From Erysipelotrichaceae bacterium (GTDB taxonomy: Bacteria > Bacillota_I > Bacilli_A > Erysipelotrichales > Erysipelotrichaceae), in assembly GCA_017431225.1 (NCBI GenBank), contig JAFRLM010000019.1, forward strand, positions 1-64,000: 64,000 nt of DNA. Reading direction: 5' to 3'. Of this stretch, positions 31,724 to 41,797 are shown one piece after another. Every line of letters starts with the position of its first letter. Within the stretch, counting starts at the first letter, position 1. The notes beneath the pieces were generated by a model, which saw only the letters and a list, made by a program, of their open reading frames with translations, had not been told where the DNA came from and ran no database searches. The translations under genes and the position numbers were made by a program.

Positions 31724-33547
31724 TTATTCGGCGTGCTTTCCCACCTTTTTACGGAAGATGATGCCCGCGAACGGCGCCAGTGTAAAGCGCAGGATATTCC
31801 TGTGGCCGTGTTTCTGACCACGGTGTGTTTGGATCGGATCCGGGTTGATGACCCCGCAGCCGTTGAAGCGGCTGTCTTCACTGTTGAAGATCTCTGTATA
31901 CATGCCGCGGTAAGGAACGCCGATCTCGTAATCCTGGTAATAGATCGGCATCATGTTCAGGACCACGATATAGCAGTACTTATCGTCCCAGCGCATATAC
32001 GAGAATACGGACTGCGCGGCATTGTCGGCATCGATCCAGCGGAAATGCTCGGAGTCGTATTCATAGCGGTAGAACGCTTCCGTCGTCGTATAAAGTTCAC
32101 TAAGCTCACGGAACATGTGGCTGAAGGAATCATGGATCGGGTACTGCAGCAGGAACCAGTCGTTTTCCTTCTGCTCATCGAATTCACGGATCTGCGCGAT
32201 CTCGTTCCCCAGGAAGTTCAGTTTCTTGCCCGGGTGGGTAAACATATAGACGAACAGGTTGCGGCACAGTGAGAACTTCTCCTCGTAGCTGCCGAACATC
32301 TTATCGACGATCGTGCGTTTTCCGTGCACGACCTCATCATGGCTCAGCGGCAGAAGGAAGCGCTCGGAATAGAAGTAATACATCGAGAAATTGATCAGGT
32401 TGTGATGGTATTTCCGGTATTCATGATCCATTGCGTAATAACGCAAAGTATCGTTCATCCATCCCAGGTCCCACTTATAGTCAAATCCCAGAGCACCATC
32501 TTCGACTCTGCCGGTGACCTTCGGGAAATCGCTGGAGTCTTCCGCGATCATCATCACCTGCGGATACTGCTGGTGCATCGTATAGTTCAGACGCTTGATG
32601 AAAGCCTGCCCTTCCACGTTCTCACCCTTCGTCGAATCACCTTTGTGATAGATGAAATGGCTGACCGCGTCGAAGCGCAGACCGTCGATATGATAACGGT
32701 CAAGATAGAACGCGGCGCTCGACATCAGGAACGAGATCACCGTTGGCGAGTACAGATTGAAATAGTAGGAACCCCACTCACTCTTCTTGAGATGCGGTTC
32801 GGGATATTCGTATAACGGGCTGAAATCGTAATCGATCAGTCCGAATTCATCTCCGACAAAATGCGCATAGACGACATCCAGAATGACGCCGATGCCGTGC
32901 AGATGCAGCTCATTGATCAGTTCCATGAAATCATACGGTGTTCCGTAACGGGAGGTAACACCATAGAATCCGGTCGCCTGATAACCCCAGGAACCATCGA
33001 AGGGATGCTCAAAGACCGGCATGAATTCCACGTAATTGAAGTGCTCCTTTTCGAGATACGGGATCAATTCCTCTTTCAACTGACGGTAAGAGGAAAACTG
33101 GCCGTCCTTGCGGAAAGAATTGAAATGGACCTCATAGATATTCACCGGCCGGTCATCATGGGTATTCGGCCGCACATCCATATACTCCTTATCCGAGAAA
33201 GTGAAATAATCCAGATCATACATGCAGGACGCAGTCGAAGGACGGCGTTCAAAACAGTATGCGTAAGGATCGATCCGCTCATGACTCGTATGTTCATCAC
33301 GGTAGATGCGGTAACGGTAAGCGTGGACCGGTTTCAGAGGGCTGATCAGCAGGCTCCATACGCCGCGGTCATCGATCTTCTCGAGATAATGCTCGGTATT
33401 CCAGCCATCGAAAGAAGAGATCAGGCAGATCTTGTAAGCATGCGGCGCATATACGGTAAAGCGGACCCCTTCCCCTTCTTTATGCGCGCCGAAAAGATCG
33501 TAGGCTCTTGTTTCATATCCTTCAAAAAATCGGTCAAACTTCGTCAT
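31724..33547 (-). CDS. glgB: 1,4-alpha-glucan branching enzyme
   Basis: 607 aa. The N-terminal CBM48 domain (FTVYAPHAYKICLISSFDGW) is followed by a GH13 barrel. Catalytic residues are visible: nucleophile in IDGLRFDAVSHF near 290, acid/base glutamate in MIAEDSS near 345, and aspartate in PLSHDEVVHGK near 410. It cuts alpha-1,4 chains and re-attaches them by alpha-1,6 bonds in glycogen. It is shorter than Escherichia coli GlgB because it has no second N-terminal domain. It overlaps glgA by 14 bp and is the last gene of the operon. Confidence 0.93.
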   Translation of the reverse strand: MTKFDRFFEGYETRAYDLFGAHKEGEGVRFTVYAPHAYKICLISSFDGWNTEHYLEKIDDRGVWSLLISPLKPVHAYRYRIYRDEHTSHERIDPYAYCFERRPSTASCMYDLDYFTFSDKEYMDVRPNTHDDRPVNIYEVHFNSFRKDGQFSSYRQLKEELIPYLEKEHFNYVEFMPVFEHPFDGSWGYQATGFYGVTSRYGTPYDFMELINELHLHGIGVILDVVYAHFVGDEFGLIDYDFSPLYEYPEPHLKKSEWGSYYFNLYSPTVISFLMSSAAFYLDRYHIDGLRFDAVSHFIYHKGDSTKGENVEGQAFIKRLNYTMHQQYPQVMMIAEDSSDFPKVTGRVEDGALGFDYKWDLGWMNDTLRYYAMDHEYRKYHHNLINFSMYYFYSERFLLPLSHDEVVHGKRTIVDKMFGSYEEKFSLCRNLFVYMFTHPGKKLNFLGNEIAQIREFDEQKENDWFLLQYPIHDSFSHMFRELSELYTTTEAFYRYEYDSEHFRWIDADNAAQSVFSYMRWDDKYCYIVVLNMMPIYYQDYEIGVPYRGMYTEIFNSEDSRFNGCGVINPDPIQTHRGQKHGHRNILRFTLAPFAGIIFRKKVGKHAE

Positions 33548-34976
33548 GGTTCATCACCTTTCGGTATACTTTTTCATATTCTGCCGCCGATGCAGCAAAC
33601 GAGACATCCTTCTTCATGTCGCTGCGCATGATCTTGCGCCAGCGTTTCGGATAATCGAGATACTGCTCATAGGCGTAGTCGAATACATGGTTGAAATCCT
33701 GCTGGTTATAGGGGCCAAAGCTGAAGCCCGTTCCGGTGTCGGTATATTCGTTATAGGCCTCGACCGTATCGCGCAGACCGCCGGTCTCGCGGACGAACGG
33801 AACTGTGCCGAAATGCATGGCGATCAGCTGTGACAGACCGCATGGTTCGTAAAGCGAAGGCATCAGCAGCATATCGAGACCGGCATACATGCGATGCGCG
33901 AGCTTCTCGTTATAGCCGCAGGTATAAGAGATCTTTCCCGGATACTTCCGGCAAAGTGTCTTTAAGGCATATTCATAACGTGTCTCACCCGTTCCCAGGA
34001 TCGCGATCTCCACGCCCTGACGGATCATACGCTCCGCGCCGCCGAGCAGAAGATCGATCCCCTTCTGGAAAGTCAGACGGGAGACCATACCGACAAGGAA
34101 GATGTCCTCCCCTTCTTCAAGACCAAGCTCATGCTGCAGGAAAAGCTTGTTTTTCTTCTTTTCCCTGAATACATTGCGGCTATTGTAGGGATATTTGACG
34201 TAGCTGCTCTTCGGGTTGAAGAACGAGTCGTCGATGCCGTTCACGATCCCGTAAAGGTCATCCTGGCGGTATTGCAGGACCGTATCCAGTCCCTGCCCTC
34301 CGGAGGGATCAAGGATCTCCCGGGCATAGCTTTTGGAAACGGTCGTGACCGCGTCAGCAAGAACGATACCGATCTTCATATAGTTGATACCGTCATTGAA
34401 ACGCAGTGTTCCGTTATCGAAATCCTCACGGTCCAGGTCAAGATAGTCGAACAGGATCTGTTTGTCGTAAATGCCCTGGAAGGAGAGATTGTGGATGGTG
34501 AATACATGCTTGATCGCGTAAACACGCTCGATATGATGCTTGCCGAGCTTGCACAGAGCGATCAGAGGAGCGGTGTGATAATCATGCGAGTGGATGATAT
34601 CCGGGAATTCTTCCAGACGGCACATCATCTCGATCACGGCCGCACCGTAAAAAGCAAATCTTGCAGCATCGTCTTCATAGCCATAAATGCCATTCCGGTC
34701 AAAAAAGGTCGGACTGTCGATAAAACGGTATTCGGTGCCTGCGTAGCGCAGGGTATACACATCGCATTCTTCCTCCAGGATCCCGGTCTTTACATAAAGA
34801 TGAACAAGATGTTTCACCTTGTCCATCAGTTTTTCTTTCAGGAAACGATAAAAAGGAAGGATCGTCGTCACTTCGATCTTCTTGTCATAATAAGACGGCA
34901 GACTGCCGACTACGTCGGCAAGTCCGCCTGTTTTAACAAATGGTAATGCTTCGAAAGCTGCAAAGTAGACTTTCAC
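33534..34976 (-). CDS. glgA: Glycogen synthase
   Basis: 480 aa GT5 enzyme. The ADP-glucose site KTGGLADVVGSLP opens at residue 15, FTIHNLSFQG lies near 165, and the C-terminal half has LVGMVSRLTFQKGIDLL and MPSLYEPCGLSQLIAM. It extends alpha-1,4-glucan chains from ADP-glucose made by GlgC/GlgD. The start is GTG at 34976, immediately after the glgD TAA, with GAGGGG about 11 bases upstream. No frame defects. Confidence 0.95.
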   Translation of the reverse strand: MKVYFAAFEALPFVKTGGLADVVGSLPSYYDKKIEVTTILPFYRFLKEKLMDKVKHLVHLYVKTGILEEECDVYTLRYAGTEYRFIDSPTFFDRNGIYGYEDDAARFAFYGAAVIEMMCRLEEFPDIIHSHDYHTAPLIALCKLGKHHIERVYAIKHVFTIHNLSFQGIYDKQILFDYLDLDREDFDNGTLRFNDGINYMKIGIVLADAVTTVSKSYAREILDPSGGQGLDTVLQYRQDDLYGIVNGIDDSFFNPKSSYVKYPYNSRNVFREKKKNKLFLQHELGLEEGEDIFLVGMVSRLTFQKGIDLLLGGAERMIRQGVEIAILGTGETRYEYALKTLCRKYPGKISYTCGYNEKLAHRMYAGLDMLLMPSLYEPCGLSQLIAMHFGTVPFVRETGGLRDTVEAYNEYTDTGTGFSFGPYNQQDFNHVFDYAYEQYLDYPKRWRKIMRSDMKKDVSFAASAAEYEKVYRKVMNHDEV

Positions 34977-36086
34977 TTAGATCTTATCCCCTCTGGCGAT
35001 GTAAAGAGGCGAATCAAGCTCACCGATCAGGACGCTGTCGACCGTTACATTGGCAAAACGGTCAACGACTGCGTTTTCGATCGTGACATTCTCACCGATC
35101 CTGGCGCCGGGCAGGATAACGGTATTCTTGATTGAGCTTCCTTTTCCGATCTTGACACCACGGCCGATGACTGTATGATCGAGGCTTCCGGCGATATCGC
35201 AGCCGTTGCCGACGATCGAGCAGACAGCCTTGGCACCCTTTTCGTAAAGTGTCGGGCAGGAGTCGTTGGTCATGGTATAGATCGTCCAGTCTTTGCGGAT
35301 CAGGCTGTCGAGAGCTGTCTCATCGATCAGCGAAAGCTGTGCTTTCAGATAGGAGCTCAAGGTGTTCATGCAGGCAACATAGCCCTTATGCGCATAAGTG
35401 CCGACCTTGAGATCACCCAGCAAATCGTTGAGGATATCGCGCAGCCAGTAAATGCTGGAGGCTTTGAGACCCTTATCCACAAGATCCATAAAGAGCTTGC
35501 GGTCCATGACATAACATTCCAGGGAAAGATTGCGGTGTTTGTATTTGCCGGTATTCTGTGTGATGCCGGTCACTCTTCCCTCGTCATTGATCGCGAGCGT
35601 GTCGCAGAGCAGATAGGAGGTATTGGCGTTGTTTACGGCATGGTAAAGCATGGTAACGTCGTTACCGCTCTTTACATGTTCCTTGATGATCTCGTTGAAA
35701 TCCTGAACATAGACGAAATGGCTCGGCGCGATCACGATCAGGTCCGCGTTGACTTCCTTGATAAAGGACATGTTGGCCTTAAAGGCAGCCAAGTCGGTGT
35801 TGTAGATCTGGTTCGCGTAGGTCTTTTCGCCATGGAGAAGATGGATCTTGCCTCTCTTCGCGTTGATATTGTAGTTTGTCGAATGAACGTGTTCGACGGT
35901 GGAACGCGGACGGTTCTTGATGAAGACCTTCAGGTTATCGATCCCGGAATTGGTGAAGTTGGAGATCATGAAGTCCAGGACACGGTAACGGCCGAGGAAA
36001 CTTGCCGCAGAGATCGGACGATAGTCCTCGATACCGCGGACATTGATCGAATATGGTTCGAAATTTAAAATACCAAGTGCTTTCAT
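34977..36086 (-). CDS. glgD: Glucose-1-phosphate adenylyltransferase, GlgD subunit
   Basis: 369 aa. It is clearly related to GlgC, but the nucleotide-binding start has lost the GGxGxRL loop (MKALGILNFEPYSINVRGIEDYRP), as is known for the GlgD subunit of Bacillota, which lacks strong activity alone and stimulates GlgC. It keeps FLGRYRVLDFMISNFTNSGI near residue 31, and the C-terminal left-handed beta-helix shows VIGRGVKIGKGSSIKNTVILPGA hexapeptide repeats. One base separates it from glgC. Confidence 0.94.
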   Translation of the reverse strand: MKALGILNFEPYSINVRGIEDYRPISAASFLGRYRVLDFMISNFTNSGIDNLKVFIKNRPRSTVEHVHSTNYNINAKRGKIHLLHGEKTYANQIYNTDLAAFKANMSFIKEVNADLIVIAPSHFVYVQDFNEIIKEHVKSGNDVTMLYHAVNNANTSYLLCDTLAINDEGRVTGITQNTGKYKHRNLSLECYVMDRKLFMDLVDKGLKASSIYWLRDILNDLLGDLKVGTYAHKGYVACMNTLSSYLKAQLSLIDETALDSLIRKDWTIYTMTNDSCPTLYEKGAKAVCSIVGNGCDIAGSLDHTVIGRGVKIGKGSSIKNTVILPGARIGENVTIENAVVDRFANVTVDSVLIGELDSPLYIARGDKI

Positions 36087-36087
36087 C

Positions 36088-37227
36088 TTATTTACCCTCC
36101 GCCATTTCCGGTGTTACCAGCAGGATCTTATCGCCGTTCTTATCTCCGAAGTGCGCGTTTGCCGGGATCTTGACATCATTCATGACAAGGCAGCGTTCCA
36201 GCTCGGCGCCTTCGCCGACAACGACATTATTCATTAAGACGGTATCGGAAACGACCGCGCCCTTTTCGACGCGGGATCCGGTAAAGACGACCGAATGATT
36301 GACCTTTCCGTCAACGCGGCAGCCGGTCGTGATGTAAGCTTCGTTGATATCAGCTGTCTCGCCGATCACCTGCGGAGCTGTCATCGGGTCTTCGGAATAG
36401 ATCTTCCATTCGTTATCGAAGAGGTCGAGCAGATCCTTGTGATCGAGGAGGTCCATGTTTGCCTCCCACAGGGAGTCGATCGTTCCGACATCCTTCCAGT
36501 AGCCCTTGAAGCGGTAAGCATGCAGAAGTTTGCCGTCACGCAGGTAATCCGGAATGATATCCTTACCGAAGTCGTGTGAGGAATTCTTGTCCTTAGTATC
36601 CGCTACCAGGTATTTACGCATCAGTTTATAGTCAAAGATGTAGATGCCCATGCTGGCAAGATCGGATTTCGGATTTGCCGGCTTCTCTTCAAATTCAATG
36701 ATGTTGTCGTTCTCATCGCAGTTCATGATGCCGAAACGGGAAGCTTCCTTCATCGGTACCTGAATGACAGCGATGGTCGCGGCTGCTCCGGTCTCGATAT
36801 GCTCTCTCAGCATATCTTCATAGTCCATCTTATAGATGTGGTCACCGGAAAGAACGAGTACATAGTCCGCGTCCGTCTGATCGAGGAAATCGATGTTCTG
36901 GGCGATCGCGTTCGCTGTACCTTCGTAGATGTCGAATCCTTCTTTGTCTTTTTCGCGCGGCGGAAGAACATAAACGCCGCCTCCGGCCATGTTCAGGCCC
37001 CAGAGATAGTCACGTGCGACATAAGAGTTCAGCAGAACGGATTCATACTGAACAAGGATACCAACTGTAGAAATGTTTGAGTTGGCGCAGTTGGAAAGCG
37101 CAAAATCGATGATCCTGTACTTTCCGCCAAAATTCACGGCCGGCTTCGCGATCTTCTTTGTCAGATCATAAAGACGGGAGCCTCTGCCTCCGGCGAGAAT
37201 CATGGCAACCATTTTTTTCTGAACCAT
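36088..37227 (-). CDS. glgC: Glucose-1-phosphate adenylyltransferase, catalytic GlgC subunit
   Basis: 379 aa. [25 protein letters not shown] at residue 9 is the intact nucleotidyltransferase loop, [14 protein letters not shown] follows, and [15 protein letters not shown] near 112 holds the catalytic aspartate. [20 protein letters not shown] near 175 is the glucose-1-phosphate site. It makes ADP-glucose, the committed step to glycogen, in complex with GlgD. AAGGGG lies nine bases before the ATG, and a TATAAT overlaps the space between, so an internal promoter is possible. It follows pulA by 52 bp, the largest gap in the operon. Confidence 0.95.
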   Translation of the reverse strand: MVQKKMVAMILAGGRGSRLYDLTKKIAKPAVNFGGKYRIIDFALSNCANSNISTVGILVQYESVLLNSYVARDYLWGLNMAGGGVYVLPPREKDKEGFDIYEGTANAIAQNIDFLDQTDADYVLVLSGDHIYKMDYEDMLREHIETGAAATIAVIQVPMKEASRFGIMNCDENDNIIEFEEKPANPKSDLASMGIYIFDYKLMRKYLVADTKDKNSSHDFGKDIIPDYLRDGKLLHAYRFKGYWKDVGTIDSLWEANMDLLDHKDLLDLFDNEWKIYSEDPMTAPQVIGETADINEAYITTGCRVDGKVNHSVVFTGSRVEKGAVVSDTVLMNNVVVGEGAELERCLVMNDVKIPANAHFGDKNGDKILLVTPEMAEGK

Positions 37228-37279
37228 AGAATTATACCCCTTTTGTTCTTGAGTTAATTATATCACTTTAGAGGAAGGA

Positions 37280-39283
37280 TTAACCCTCATCCTCAAGTAT
37301 CACAAAAGAATAGCACGGCACCTCGACCGCGTTCCCCAGGATCTCATTGCGGCGGCCGTCCTGGAAGATCAGCTTCCGCTTTCCTTCAAAAGGATAGATA
37401 TGGTTAAAAGCGCAGGGATTGAAGAAAACGCTCAGTCTCCCGGTGCGGTAGATCAGCATTTCGTAATAGTCTTCAAACGATACGCTCTGTAAGATCTCTT
37501 TATAAGTCTTTAAACGAAGCTCCGGATATTCCCGGCGCAGTGCGATCAGTTCCTTGAAGAAATCAACGACATCGTCGTTGCGGATACGGTCGAGCCAGTC
37601 GATCCGGTTGATATTATCCGGGGCATTATAGGAGTTTTCGACGCCTTTCTTGGAGCGCAGGAATTCCTGTCCCGCGTGGATGAAGGGGATACCCTGCGAC
37701 AACATGACAAAACCCAGTGCCAGTTTGCAGACGGCCTTGATCTGCTCGGGATCGCCGTCGCACGACAGCAGTTTCGCCTTGTCATAGAACGTCCGGTTAT
37801 CGTGGCATTCCACATACTGGATCGCCTGCGAAGGCAGCACGAACAGCTCCGGATTGGCCATCATGCCGGCTTTCGTCTCCTCGCGGAGATTCTGCTCGTT
37901 GAAAATGAATCCGGGTTTCTCATGCTCGAAAGAAGGACCGCGCAGCGGATTGCGGAACCGGTCATTGAAGAAGCTGATCAGCTCGAGGCTGCCGCAGTTC
38001 TCCATCGTTGCCATCGCCTTGTCCGGCATGACCCGCGACATCTTCCAGCCCTCTCCATAGAGCAGGATATCGCGCTTGCGGGTGACCAGCTGCTGATAGA
38101 TCAGACGGATCGTATCCGCGTCGATCAGACCCATGAGGTCAAAACGCAGACCATCGATATCGAAAAGATCGACATAACGGTTGCACATATGGACGATATA
38201 TTCCCGGAAGAACAGCGAATTCGTACGGCATTCGCTTCCGCAGAAGGAACCGTCCGCCGGTTTGCCCTTGCTGTCGTAGCGGAAAAAAGCATACGGTAAA
38301 AGTTTCTGCAAGGAGAAGTCCTTGCGGCTATAGACATGGTTGAAGACGACGTCGAGGGTGACCCGGATGCCTGCGGCATGGAATTCCGCGACCGCTTCCG
38401 CCAGATCGTTGATCCGGGAATAAGGATCATTGATATCGACGTAGGAGCCTTCAACGACATTGTACTGTTCGGGGTCATAGCCCCAGTTGTATTCCTTCGG
38501 ATCTTCCTCGTTCACCGTCTTGAAATCGAAGACCGGCAATAGCTGCAGGTGAGTGAAACCGAGCTCTTTCAGATAGTCAAAACCGACTGTATGTTCTTCC
38601 AGACGCATCCCCTTCTCGATCAGACCTTTCAGCTTTCCCCGTTTGGATTTCGGCAGTGTGGTATCGCTGGTGAAGTCACGGACGTGCAGCTCATAGATCA
38701 CCGCGTCCTGCGGGTGTGTGAAAGGTGTCGTCGGACGAACGAAGGAATGGAAGAATTTACGTTTATCGACGACCACGGAAGCTTCCCCGTTCTTGGCGGA
38801 GGACCAGGCAAACGGGTCGACCGTCGTCTCAACGGAATTGAAACGGTAGACCCGGTAAAGATACTGCTTTCCCTCAAGATCCCCGGGAACTTCCAGAGAA
38901 AAAGTTCCGTTTTCCTCTTCGTCCATGACCAGGATCTCCTCCCCGATCAGGACTTCCGCCCGGACCGCCAGCGGCGCCCAGACACGGAACAGCGTGGAAT
39001 GCGGCTCATAAAAGGAACCGAGCCGTTCCGGTTCAAAACGGAACACTTTTTCAAATGCTTTCTTGTGGGTGATAAAACGGTAGACGACCTCGATCTCCTG
39101 CTCATCGTAGAACGCGCGGATGCGCTTGCTGAGATCGGGCTTCTTTTTCAGACTGATCTTTTTGCCTTTTGCGCTGTAAGCGATCTTCTTGCCGTTGACA
39201 TACAGTCTTAAACGAGAAAAATCGCAAGTATCGCTTGCGACCATTCTCTGTTCGGAATCGAAATACAGGCAAAGGCTGTTCAT
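37280..39283 (-). CDS. pulA: Type I pullulanase (alpha-1,6 debranching enzyme)
   Basis: 667 aa without signal peptide, so cytoplasmic. The N-terminal CBM48 domain is near residues 90-180. The GH13 barrel carries the type I pullulanase hallmark YNWGYDPEQYNV near 268, nucleophile in DGLRFDLMGL near 385, glutamate in ILLYGEGWKM near 414 and aspartate in YVECHDNRTFYD near 497. It removes alpha-1,6 branches so that GlgP can continue. Its start shares a base with the glgP stop (TAATG). Confidence 0.94.
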   Translation of the reverse strand: MNSLCLYFDSEQRMVASDTCDFSRLRLYVNGKKIAYSAKGKKISLKKKPDLSKRIRAFYDEQEIEVVYRFITHKKAFEKVFRFEPERLGSFYEPHSTLFRVWAPLAVRAEVLIGEEILVMDEEENGTFSLEVPGDLEGKQYLYRVYRFNSVETTVDPFAWSSAKNGEASVVVDKRKFFHSFVRPTTPFTHPQDAVIYELHVRDFTSDTTLPKSKRGKLKGLIEKGMRLEEHTVGFDYLKELGFTHLQLLPVFDFKTVNEEDPKEYNWGYDPEQYNVVEGSYVDINDPYSRINDLAEAVAEFHAAGIRVTLDVVFNHVYSRKDFSLQKLLPYAFFRYDSKGKPADGSFCGSECRTNSLFFREYIVHMCNRYVDLFDIDGLRFDLMGLIDADTIRLIYQQLVTRKRDILLYGEGWKMSRVMPDKAMATMENCGSLELISFFNDRFRNPLRGPSFEHEKPGFIFNEQNLREETKAGMMANPELFVLPSQAIQYVECHDNRTFYDKAKLLSCDGDPEQIKAVCKLALGFVMLSQGIPFIHAGQEFLRSKKGVENSYNAPDNINRIDWLDRIRNDDVVDFFKELIALRREYPELRLKTYKEILQSVSFEDYYEMLIYRTGRLSVFFNPCAFNHIYPFEGKRKLIFQDGRRNEILGNAVEVPCYSFVILEDEG

Positions 39284-41676
39284 TAGAGTTTTTTCAGATG
39301 CCAGATATCCCTTACGTAATCATTGATCGTACGGTCACTGGAGAAGTAGGCGCTCTTCGCAATGTTGATCAGAGCTTTTTTCGCATAGACCTCCGGCTCC
39401 TGCATGATCGCGTAGGTCTTTTCGTGCGCCTTGACATAGGCATCGAAGTCCGCGAGCACGAAGTACTCGTCGTTGCGGACGAGGAATTCGTCCGTGATAT
39501 TCTTGAACGCGTTGGGTTCCTGGGTGAAGGTGCCGTTCATCAGGGAATAGATGATGCGGCGCAGGCGTTCGTCATTCTCATAGTAATCGAGGCAGCGGTA
39601 TACGCGGCGCAGGTTGCTGACCTCATCGCTGTGCAGACCGAAGATCACGATATTATCGTCACCGACTTCCTCGCGGATCTCAACGTTCGCGCCATCCAAT
39701 GTGCCGAGCGTCAGAGCGCCGTTCATCATGAACTTCATGTTGCCGGTACCGCTGGCTTCCTTGCCTGCCAGGGAGATCTGCTCAGAGATCTCAGCAGCCG
39801 GAACCAGTTTTTCCGACAGGGTGACACAGTAGTTCGGCAGGAATACGACCTGCAGTTTATCGCAGACATCCTTATCGTTGCGGATCGTTTCCGCGACACA
39901 GTTGATCAGCTTGATGACTTCCTTGGCGAAGACATAGCTCGAAGCGGCTTTCGCGGCAAAGAAGAAGGTCGTCTTCGGGACTGTGAAGTTCGGGTCTTCC
40001 TTCAGACGCAGATAGAGATGGATGACATAGAAGATATCCAGCAGCTGACGCTTGTACGCGTGCAGACGCTTGGCGATGACATCGAAGATGCTGTCGGGAT
40101 CGACAGTAAAGCCGAACTGTTCCTTGACATATGCGGCAAAGTCTTCCTTCTTCTGGCGCTTGACCTCGAGGAAGCCCTTCTGTACTTCCGGATCATCCGC
40201 GTAATCCGCCAGATTTCCGATCTCGTTGAAATCCTGCATCAGGTCAGCGGAGATCGTCTTACTGACAAACTTGGCCAGTTCCGGGTTCGAGTACAGCATC
40301 CAGCGGCGCGGGGTGATGCCGTTGGTCTTGTTGTTGAACTTCTCCGGGAACAGCAGATAGAAGTTATGGAAAAGGTCATCCTTCAGGATCTCGGTATGCA
40401 GTTTCGCGACACCGTTGACGGAGAAGGAACCGATCACACAGAGATGCGCCATACGGACATTGTGATTGCCGATGATCGCGACCCGGTTCAGGAAATCTCT
40501 GTCAAAGCCTTTTTCGTAGACAGAACGCGCGAACTGACGGTCGATCTCTTCGATGATCATGTAGATACGCGGTAAAAGACGTTTGATGTATTCGACCGGC
40601 CAGCGTTCCAGCGCTTCCGCCATGACGGTATGGTTGGTGTAGGCGAAGGTATTGCTGCAGATCGGGGCTGCCTTGGCCCAGCTGTATCCGTGCTCATCCA
40701 TCAGAAGACGCATGAGTTCCGGGATCGCCAGGGCCGGATGGGTATCATTCAGCTGGATGACATGCTTCTCAGCGAAGTTATCCAGTGTGCCGTACTGCTC
40801 CATATGATTCTTAACGATCGCCTGCAGTCCGGCCGATACGAAGAAGTATTCCTGCTTGATGCGCAGGTACTTGCCTTCGACCGTGGAGTCATCCGGGTAA
40901 ACGTTCCGGCAGATATCATCCACGTGCGCCAGGTATTCACGGAAATTGATGTCCGGTCCGAGATCCATGCTCGGTTCCGGAGACCACATCCGCAGGGTGT
41001 TCGTTGTTTCGGTATGGGAGCCGATCATCGGCATATCGTACGGGACAGCGCGGACGGCTTCGTAGTTGACTTTCTCAAAATGCAGATCGCCGTGTTCATC
41101 CCGTGTGACATTGACATCACCGTAGAAATGGACTTCGACCGCCTTATCGTGACGGCAGACTTCCCACTGGTTGCCCAGACGCATCCACTGGTCCGGTACT
41201 TCTACCTGCTCGTTGTTGACGATTATCTGCTTGAACAGACCGAATCTATAGCGGATCGTGTTGCCCATAGCCGGATAATCCTCCGATGCCAGGGAATCCA
41301 TGAAGCATGCGGCAAGACGGCCGAGACCGCCGTTTCCGAGTCCGGGGTCATCCTCGAGCTCGATCAGTTTCTCAAGATCGACATCCAGATCCTTTAACCC
41401 TTCTTTGACAAGGTCATAGGCATCCAGATTCATCAGGTTGTTGCGAAGCATTCTGCCGAGCAGGAATTCCAGGGAGAAGTAATGCATTTCCTTGGCTTCC
41501 TGTTTTTTGACGCGGTGTTTCGTTTTGCGCCAATTCGCCGCTGTACGCGAACGGATAAGCGTTTCCAGAACAATAAATTTTTCTATATCACTAGCTTCTT
41601 CCAGACTTTTTCCATAAATCGTATCCAGAAGATTCAGATACTGGATCTTAAATCCCTCTTTATTTTGGAATATCAT
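39283..41676 (-). CDS. glgP: Glycogen/starch/alpha-glucan phosphorylase
   Basis: 797 aa from the ATG at 41676. The GT35 hallmark EASGTGNMKFMMNGALTLG near residue 650 includes the lysine that binds pyridoxal phosphate, and HYFSLEFLLGRML lies near 65. It releases glucose-1-phosphate from glycogen. The frame begins six codons upstream, but GGAGG stands seven bases before the start used. It is the first gene of the six-gene glycogen operon, so breakdown and synthesis enzymes are co-transcribed. Confidence 0.95.
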   Translation of the reverse strand: MIFQNKEGFKIQYLNLLDTIYGKSLEEASDIEKFIVLETLIRSRTAANWRKTKHRVKKQEAKEMHYFSLEFLLGRMLRNNLMNLDAYDLVKEGLKDLDVDLEKLIELEDDPGLGNGGLGRLAACFMDSLASEDYPAMGNTIRYRFGLFKQIIVNNEQVEVPDQWMRLGNQWEVCRHDKAVEVHFYGDVNVTRDEHGDLHFEKVNYEAVRAVPYDMPMIGSHTETTNTLRMWSPEPSMDLGPDINFREYLAHVDDICRNVYPDDSTVEGKYLRIKQEYFFVSAGLQAIVKNHMEQYGTLDNFAEKHVIQLNDTHPALAIPELMRLLMDEHGYSWAKAAPICSNTFAYTNHTVMAEALERWPVEYIKRLLPRIYMIIEEIDRQFARSVYEKGFDRDFLNRVAIIGNHNVRMAHLCVIGSFSVNGVAKLHTEILKDDLFHNFYLLFPEKFNNKTNGITPRRWMLYSNPELAKFVSKTISADLMQDFNEIGNLADYADDPEVQKGFLEVKRQKKEDFAAYVKEQFGFTVDPDSIFDVIAKRLHAYKRQLLDIFYVIHLYLRLKEDPNFTVPKTTFFFAAKAASSYVFAKEVIKLINCVAETIRNDKDVCDKLQVVFLPNYCVTLSEKLVPAAEISEQISLAGKEASGTGNMKFMMNGALTLGTLDGANVEIREEVGDDNIVIFGLHSDEVSNLRRVYRCLDYYENDERLRRIIYSLMNGTFTQEPNAFKNITDEFLVRNDEYFVLADFDAYVKAHEKTYAIMQEPEVYAKKALINIAKSAYFSSDRTINDYVRDIWHLKKL

Positions 41677-41785
41677 AAAGTTTCCTCCGCACAATATATT
41701 ATCATAACGACTTCCGTATTTCGATTGCTTGTTTAATAATTATCAAAATGAAAATAGTTGCATTCTGTGTTCCCTGTAATTAAGG

Positions 41786-41791
41786 TATAAT
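41786..41791 (+). promoter_or_regulatory. -10 box, leaderless start of ispG
   Basis: Consensus TATAAT, six-base gap, ATG; no Shine-Dalgarno. Confidence 0.6.
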
Positions 41792-41797
41792 AGCGAT

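Noticed and set aside
39235..40575. 446-codon plus-strand frame opposite glgP
   Set aside because: Antisense shadow of a conserved phosphorylase, with no ribosome site.
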